Below, piece by piece: positions 58,151 to 64,000 of a stretch of DNA of 64,000 nt. The stretch comes from Neonectria sp. B-13. Its lineage: Eukaryota > Ascomycota > Sordariomycetes > Hypocreales > Nectriaceae. Numbering within the stretch: position 1 is the stretch's first letter; the number at the start of each line of letters is the position of its first letter. Below the pieces are notes generated by a model that made no database searches, was not told the DNA's origin, and saw nothing but the letters and a program-made list of their open reading frames with translations. Location of the stretch: NCBI GenBank assembly GCA_002682825.1, contig NOKP01000013.1:1143351-1207350 (forward strand). Direction: 5' to 3'. Position numbers and translations under genes: made by a program.

Positions 58151-58744
58151 ACTGTAATTCTGTGATATTTTGGGGCGTCATCGGGGAAAGCTTGCGGGAC
58201 ACATGTTCAATCGACAGCATACTTGAAAATTTATACCGGCTGCGGCGTATCTATTCGTATACCTAAGTAGGAAGGGAAGGCAAAACCTAAACACGGATCG
58301 GGTGGCTATAGCCAAAGCTTCCACGGCATTCAGTGATGGCGCTGGTCTAATATGACGTTGCTGGTCTACTACGCATGTTCGTTCGGTATATTACTAGTAG
58401 ACTCCAGTGCTGGCTTGTGGAGTCCTTGACAGCTGCGTGGTCGAGGCTCTAGCCGAGTTCCACGGGGTACCTGCAGCTACGCCGCTATTGGTGCAAGCAG
58501 CTCCCTGCCAAGACGCCAGCTTGAACCTCCTCCTCCATCCCCTTTCAACGAGTCCGATCCCCCATGACGTTGCATTTCGAGCTCCCATCTATCGCCTCAT
58601 CTCATCAACCTCGCCCAGACCGTAAGCTGCTCTCTGCTGCCACCTCGCCCGCGAACACGACAATGCACCGGTGCGGAAATGCTACATCTGTCATCACATA
58701 GCCGCCGTCCCATCGCACACGCCCGTCACTGAGGGCCGTCCGCC
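58151..58744. other. Intergenic region upstream of RGP1
   Basis: 3' flank of the DUF7918 gene and promoter/leader of RGP1, both on the plus strand. The last ~150 bases are pyrimidine-rich. I see no gene. Confidence 0.6.
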
Positions 58745-61256
58745 ATGGCGCCCGACGCATCGAGCAACGTCCGCGTCTTCATTCGCTGGCACGACCAGAC
58801 CGTGTTTGCCGGCGAGGAGGTCAAGTGCACCATCACGTTCAAGAACGTCGCGTCTGGACCGAACCAGTCGAGGCAACAACCGGCGCCGGAGCGCAGTCGC
58901 CTCGTCTCGCCGCTGCAGGGCCGTCCCAAGTCCAACCATGGCTTGACCCCGCCGCTGTCGGCTGCCTCGGGCAGAGGGCATCGTCGGTCTGCGTTGTCGC
59001 TGAGCGTTCCATCGAGTCGATCACATAGTCGATCAGGGTCTGTACAATGGCCGGCGCCTTCGAGCAGCACCAGCGACCGCCATCCAGTCCCTGGCCATGC
59101 CCATAAACGATCTCTCTCCATCGTGTCGATCGCGTCTACCAGCACCGTCGATGACCATTCACAACGAAACGAGCCTCTGATACGAGGACAGCGCCAACCT
59201 CGTGGCCATGGACGCGCATCGAGCTTACAGATTGTTCCCCGCGCCCAGAACCAGCCACCCTCCGGGCCTCAATCGGGTATGTTGACTGATGCCATGGCAT
59301 TGGCCGCACGCTGACCTTCGAACAGCGTCCTTCTCTCCAAGGCTCTCAAGCTCCCCGTTATTTCATGCATCATACCCACCTCCCGACCGATTCGGCCGGA
59401 TGTCCCGTCCTCCAACTGTGCCGAGCACTCCGCAGCTGGGGAATCAACGCCGGTCACCACATTCGTCACCAAACCTAATGCCGGAATTCCGATTTCCTGC
59501 GTCTCCATCACCGACGGCAGATGCACCATCAAACCAGCCGAGGGCAGCGAACGAGCACATGCTGAGCCCTAATATTGGGCCGATGGACACTCATAACTTG
59601 GCATTCCGGTCCAAGGAACCGGTCCCGACTATCAACGAGCAACCCGCTCCCGCTGCTCGAATATTGGCTAGCTCCGGTATTCTTGGGGGAACGCCACGGA
59701 GCAGCGGAGAATTCTATTCCATGAGCAACAACTCATCGGAGACACTTGTCTCGGAGTACGTAACCCAGCCGCCGGCAAGGGGTCATGGGCGACCTCTCCG
59801 TCGAAGCCTGGGCCTACCACCACCGCAGCCAAGAGCACCGGAATCATTGATGATGGGTTACGCTCAGCTACAGGGCTCATTCACCTTGGACGGATCATTG
59901 GTCAGCCTGGGACAATTCGAACAAGTCAAGAAGAAAGCAATCGTGGGCGGCCAGGGCGGTGGTGTCGTGGGCATTGACTCGGCGAAACGTGACAGTGGGC
60001 TCCTACGAGGGTTCGGTTGGGGCAAAATCAGCAGTTCCCTAGGAGACTTCCTGGGCGGAGGGGAGCTGAGCACAATCAAGGAGATGCGGGGTGTTGCGAA
60101 CGCGAAGGCCGTTCCACTCCTAGCCACCCCACAGTCGATCTTGTTTGTGGATCTTCAGTTGGCACCTGGAGAGAGCCGGGTGTTTGAATATTCGTTCCGG
60201 CTTCCCAAGGGCCTTCCCCCAACACATCGTGGGAAGGCAGTCAAAATATCATACAGCCTAGTGGTGGGAACTCAGAGAGTTGGCGGTGCTAAAGAACAGC
60301 AGGTTCGATCTGTTGAGGTCCCATTCCGGGTTCTCGGGAGCGTCAACAGTCACGGCGAAATCCTCGGCCACGACCTTATGAATCCATATGTGCTGCTTCG
60401 CGACCAGGCCCAAGTCAAGAGCCCATCCATTGGCAGCAAGGAGCAGAAGCCCAACGGGGTTAATGGCCGGTCATCAACGATGAACGACTTCTTGCTGTAC
60501 GTCGACGACCTAGTTTCAAGGCCGAGAGACGAGAGTGGCAGTATTTTGCTGGCACCTACGCCCAGTGGAACCTCCCGACGCCCTTCAGCATATGAGGAAT
60601 CAACCACTACTCAGGAGTCTATTCACCTCGCCATTATGAGAAGCAATATGACGTCTGGAGGGCAGCAGAGCCCGAATCGATTCGAGATTGCACGGAATGG
60701 ACAGAGAGTCGGAGTGGTGATGCTTACACGACCAGCTTACCGACTGGGAGAGGTTGTAAGCATGGCAGTCGACTTTACGGACGCCGACATCCCTTGCTAC
60801 GCGGTACACTCCACCCTCGAGACCTCCGAAAGGGTAGACCCGTCATTGGCGGTACGATCAGAATCGAGTATTCATCGAGTGACGCGCAAGGTCCATGCGG
60901 CGTCGTCGGAGGCGACGCTTTACACTCGCCGGGTCACGTTCAGTGCTACGATCCCTATTACCGCAACCCCCGAATTCGTCACAAGCGGAGTGTCTCTGGA
61001 TTGGAAGATCCGTATCGAATTTGTGGTGCCTTCACAAGGGGGTGAAGACCGCGAGGGCGAAGAGCGGGTACCGATACATCCATTACTCGAAAAGATTTCC
61101 CAAGATGAGAAGGGGGGACAGGTGCTTGTGGCGGTGGAAAACCTAGTCTGTGAGAGCTTTGAGATCGCTGTGCCGCTTCGCGTATATGGAGCAGTCGGGA
61201 CCGGGCTTGAGCGACTGGAGCGAGACGAGGCATCAGAGGAAGGTCTCGCAGTGTGA
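58745..61256 (+). CDS. RGP1: Rgp1, subunit of the Ric1-Rgp1 Golgi exchange factor
   Basis: Two exons (58745-59276 and 59326-61256) around a 49-nt GTATGT..CAG intron give 820 residues. The N-terminus SNVRVFIRWHDQTVFAGEEV, then CTITFKNVA, is an arrestin-like beta strand pair, followed by ~250 disordered Ser/Pro/Arg-rich residues. The Rgp1 domain then resumes with GYAQLQGSFTLDGSLVSLGQ, RVFEYSFRLPKGLPPTHRGK, VKISYSLVVGTQR and PFRVLGSVNSHGE. The C-terminal part (FEIARNGQRVGVVMLTRPAY, then VSLDWKIRIEFVVPSQ) completes the second arrestin-like half. With Ric1 it activates the Rab6-type GTPase Ypt6 at the Golgi for endosome-to-Golgi transport. Fungal members carry similar disordered inserts. No membrane segment is seen. 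Confidence 0.92.
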
Positions 61257-63572
61257 GCGGAGACGGAAGAATGAGAGACTGTCTATCTATTACGTAGGTG
61301 TTGGATGTGGCACAATGAATAGCTTGATCTAGACAGTACGGATCGGGGACGGCGTGCTGGGATATAAGTGAGCATTTTAACGGGACGGGACAGAGTACAT
61401 ATCAAGAGACCATCCTGGATTCTGAAGTTAATAGCACCTCGGAGTATGAGACTGATTGACGAAGTATAACTGTGACGGAGTTGTGTGGTTGATGTGTGAT
61501 GTGATGTGATGTGATGTGATGATTCTTGTCTCTCAAAGATACGGCGGCATGGGTACGCGTCGCGACACTGGCCGGATACCGAAATGTCCAGAAGATTCTC
61601 GGTATCGACTAGGACTCGACTTTCTCGAGCCAATGTCAAGGTAGCGGAAAAGGGGATTGATGAACCAGAATGGCAGGCCACCAACAGCCACCAACAGCCA
61701 CGATACCAGACCCTAGACAGCTTAGATAGGCCAGGCAGGTTTAATGGGTACATGGGCAGATGGTGGAATTCGAGCGAGGACACAGGTATATATCTACCAA
61801 ACAGCACACGACCAGGTGGTGGTAAGACAGGGCTACGGGATAATCCTCATTTCACGTCTGCCGCTCCTCTAGGGCATTGAGCAGGGTAGATCACGGGCTT
61901 GGGCGGGTTGGGCGTACGGGGCGGGCGTTTTTGGGGCGACGAGACATGGGTTTGGGGGGCATGATGGCGCTACTTGGGCTTGGGGCGAAGGCCGGTGCCG
62001 ACGGGACGACGCTGACGGTGGAGCAGAAACCAGGAGTGGTAAATGGATGAAGATGGAGGAGGTGGACTCGTTATTTGCTTCTTGTTGCTTTTTGCGTGCC
62101 TTTGGTTGGTGGTGTGATAGTGATGAGGACCGGTGGTGGCTGGGTTGGTGGAGGTTTCGTGTTATTGTTGCCGTTGCTGGTGGCGATGCTCGTGATGCTC
62201 CGCCAACCGCGGGATGGGGCGAGTGAAAAGCGGCTGCTGGCTCAACAATGTCAGGTGGGCGGGAAGCACCGGAGGTTTGTGAGCATGAGGAGTATGTTGC
62301 TAGTACACAAAGTAGGAGGGCCATTGCCATACTATGTAATTACTATGTAGAGACCTGCTGAGAGTCAAGGGCTTCCCTGAACGGCCCCTATCTGTCGCAC
62401 CCGTATCGGTGCGATGCTCGATGTACTTTATAGGTCCAAGACCACCCGGGGTGGACAACCCAACACCATGGAAAAGTGCCTGGGCTGACAGGGTGGAACG
62501 ACCGGCCGCTGACGGAACCCCTGAGCTGGTTGATCCGATCACCGTGAAGATAAGTTGTCGCCCTGGGCCTCGTCAGTGAGTGAAGGTGTGGGTGGAAGAC
62601 AGCTGCGCAACCCCGGTATGAAGCTTCACACAAGTTCACGACCTACTTTACCCACTGGAACGAGGCCCGCTCGAGCACCCGATGTCGTCTGTCGCGTGCC
62701 GCCCGTCGCATCCCGCCCACTGAGTTGGTTCCATGGATCTTACTCTCAGCCTGATCACTCAAGTCTCTCAAGTCTCAACCTGTCTCAGCCCACGTCAGGC
62801 GCCCGCGTGCTGGGGTTCATCCTCCCATCGACTGGGGGACGGTTGGCAAACCAATGGGAAACCACTCAAGGCCACCCGCCGCGGCGTCCCACTAAGGTGT
62901 CCATCCGTTCCGCTGGGCGCTGCCGGTGAGACTGAGAACTGAGAACCGCACCGTAATTACTAGTAGTATGTACGTATAGGTGGGTTGGTCCGAGCTTGCA
63001 GGCGGCAGGCCCCCCCCCGGAAACCATGGGCGGGCAGGGACCATAACAAACCCTGGCAGGCCGTCGCCCGGGGGGTTTGACAGAGGTCCATGTCCCTGCT
63101 GCCCGCTGAGCTTTCCATTCTTTCCCTCGACCAGCGAGGGCTCGTCCGTCTTTTGCTCTCGCCACCACCAGTTGCGCCTTCGCGTCCATCCTTCAATTGC
63201 CTCTCGTTTTTGCCTTTTGGCTCATGTCACTGTGCGCATTCCTTTGCTCTTTCCCCCGGCTTGACCCTCGCTCTAACACTACTCTAGCTTTTAGGTTCAT
63301 CCACTCCAGCTTGCAGCCTGCAGCAGCTCCGACTTACACCGCCCTGCACACACCAGCATCATCCCGCATCCGGGCACGACTCCGCAACACCACAACAGGA
63401 AAAAAAAAACAATACTCTCGCTGCACTGCCTTGCATCATCGATTTTCTTCTTCCTCTCGCTTCTCGTCTACTGCGGCTATTTCCACTTATATCGGCGCTC
63501 ACAAATCTCCCGTTCTGACCACGCTCGACGATTTTTCCTGTGGCCCGCGAACCAGGTGTCAATGGCGGCAAC
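61257..63572. other. Intergenic region between RGP1 and the WD40 gene
   Basis: RGP1 3' flank, a GATGT microsatellite (61491-61520), undistinguished sequence, then from ~63090 a pyrimidine-rich stretch that is probably the leader of the WD40 gene. The minus-strand frame 61869-62330 is Pro/Ser-rich without motifs and is not supported. Confidence 0.55.
61491..61520. repeat. GATGT pentanucleotide microsatellite
   Basis: About five consecutive GATGT units, with one extra GT after the first, shortly after the RGP1 stop codon and so possibly in its 3' untranslated region. Confidence 0.8.
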
Positions 63573-64000
63573 ATGGCGGCGACTCCCTCCAACAGCCGAC
63601 TCAAGTTCACCCCGTCCAACTCTCCTTTCCTCTCCCGCCCCTCCCGCTCCTCCAGGTCGCCTATGCGCGGCCGCTCCTATCATGACTCCTCCAAGCTGTC
63701 ACTGAAGCGTGTCATCGGCACCACCTGCTCCTCGCCCACGGGCTTCGACACGGTCAATTCCTCCTTCGCCTACATCGCCGGTGCCGCCGTTGTCGTGGTC
63801 GATGTCGACGGCGACCAGCACTCCCAGCGCTTCTACCGGGCCCGACCGACCGCTGTGCCCCTCTACTCCGTAGCCACCTTTCAGAATGCGCCTTCGACTC
63901 CCACAACAACCCCGAAAGCCAACGACAGCCGCGGCCGCGTGGCCCCGAGCTTTCGGGACTCCCCGCACAACGCGACCGACTGGGGCGACTCTTCCGGGAG
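63573..64000 (+). CDS. WD40 protein, WDR62/MAPKBP1-like (5' part only)
   Basis: A frame open from ATG 63573 to the window edge (142 codons, no stop). It begins MAATPSNSRLKFTPSNSPFL, followed by an Arg/Ser-rich segment. Then comes SKLSLKRVIGTTCSSPTGFD, then FAYIAGAAVVVVDVDGDQ, which matches the first blade of the MABP1/WDR62 family (LxxVLGIT..., then VAYLAGCVVVxxD). In animals these large WD40 proteins are JNK scaffolds and spindle-pole factors. The fungal role is less clear. The first ATG, 11 bases upstream (63562), is in another frame, and the pyrimidine-rich leader ends just before it. The rest of the gene lies outside the window. Confidence 0.75.
   Translation, partial: MAATPSNSRLKFTPSNSPFLSRPSRSSRSPMRGRSYHDSSKLSLKRVIGTTCSSPTGFDTVNSSFAYIAGAAVVVVDVDGDQHSQRFYRARPTAVPLYSVATFQNAPSTPTTTPKANDSRGRVAPSFRDSPHNATDWGDSSG

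Overview
The window looks like nuclear DNA of a filamentous ascomycete (Pezizomycotina, most likely a Sordariomycete). The reasons are moderately GC-rich sequence, genes on both strands with very short introns (about 45-65 nt, GTAAGT/GTATGT-type donors, CTAAC-like branch points), pyrimidine-rich leaders, and typical fungal families: SesA-like/ankyrin, DUF7918, fungal transcription-factor domain, fungal ALDH and ZRC1-type zinc transporter. I see no plasmid, phage, CRISPR, rRNA or tRNA signal. All gene models were spliced by hand from the sequence, so exon edges are predictions.

Left part (1-19.7 kb). A MEMO/MHO1 protein (minus) is followed by a four-exon SesA-like N-domain/ankyrin-type protein (minus). 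After a 3.4 kb gap comes a vacuolar zinc transporter of the ZRC1 type (plus), convergent with a DNAJC11-type J protein (minus) whose HPD motif reads YPD. Then come a small Thr-rich secreted protein (minus), an orphan Ser/Thr/Pro-rich protein (plus) and the spliceosomal cyclophilin PPIL3/CYP10 (minus).

Middle part (21.8-42.1 kb). A G1/S cyclin (minus) needs a GC-AG intron. Upstream of it lies about 16.7 kb with no gene I can support, rich in microsatellites and recurrent short words. The stretch ends at a five-exon fungal transcription-factor-domain protein (minus) with no visible Zn2Cys6 DNA-binding cluster.

Right part (43.2-64 kb). Heat shock factor Hsf1 (minus, with a tandem-repeat-encoded Gln/Asn tract), the spliceosomal cyclophilin CWC27 (minus), a doubtful small gene, and an aldehyde dehydrogenase (minus, four exons) come first. 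After a 4.3 kb gap follow a five-exon DUF7918 protein (plus), an RGP1 homologue (plus, Golgi Ypt6/Rab6 exchange factor subunit) and the start of a WDR62/MABP1-like WD40 protein that runs off the right edge.

The genes are mostly unrelated housekeeping and regulatory loci, not a pathway cluster: spliceosome (CYP10, CWC27), stress and chaperones (HSF1, J protein), metal and aldehyde detoxification, cell cycle, and Golgi traffic. The less ordinary items are the SesA-like protein, the large gene-poor interval, the zinc-cluster-less transcription-factor protein, the YPD J domain and the GC-AG cyclin intron.
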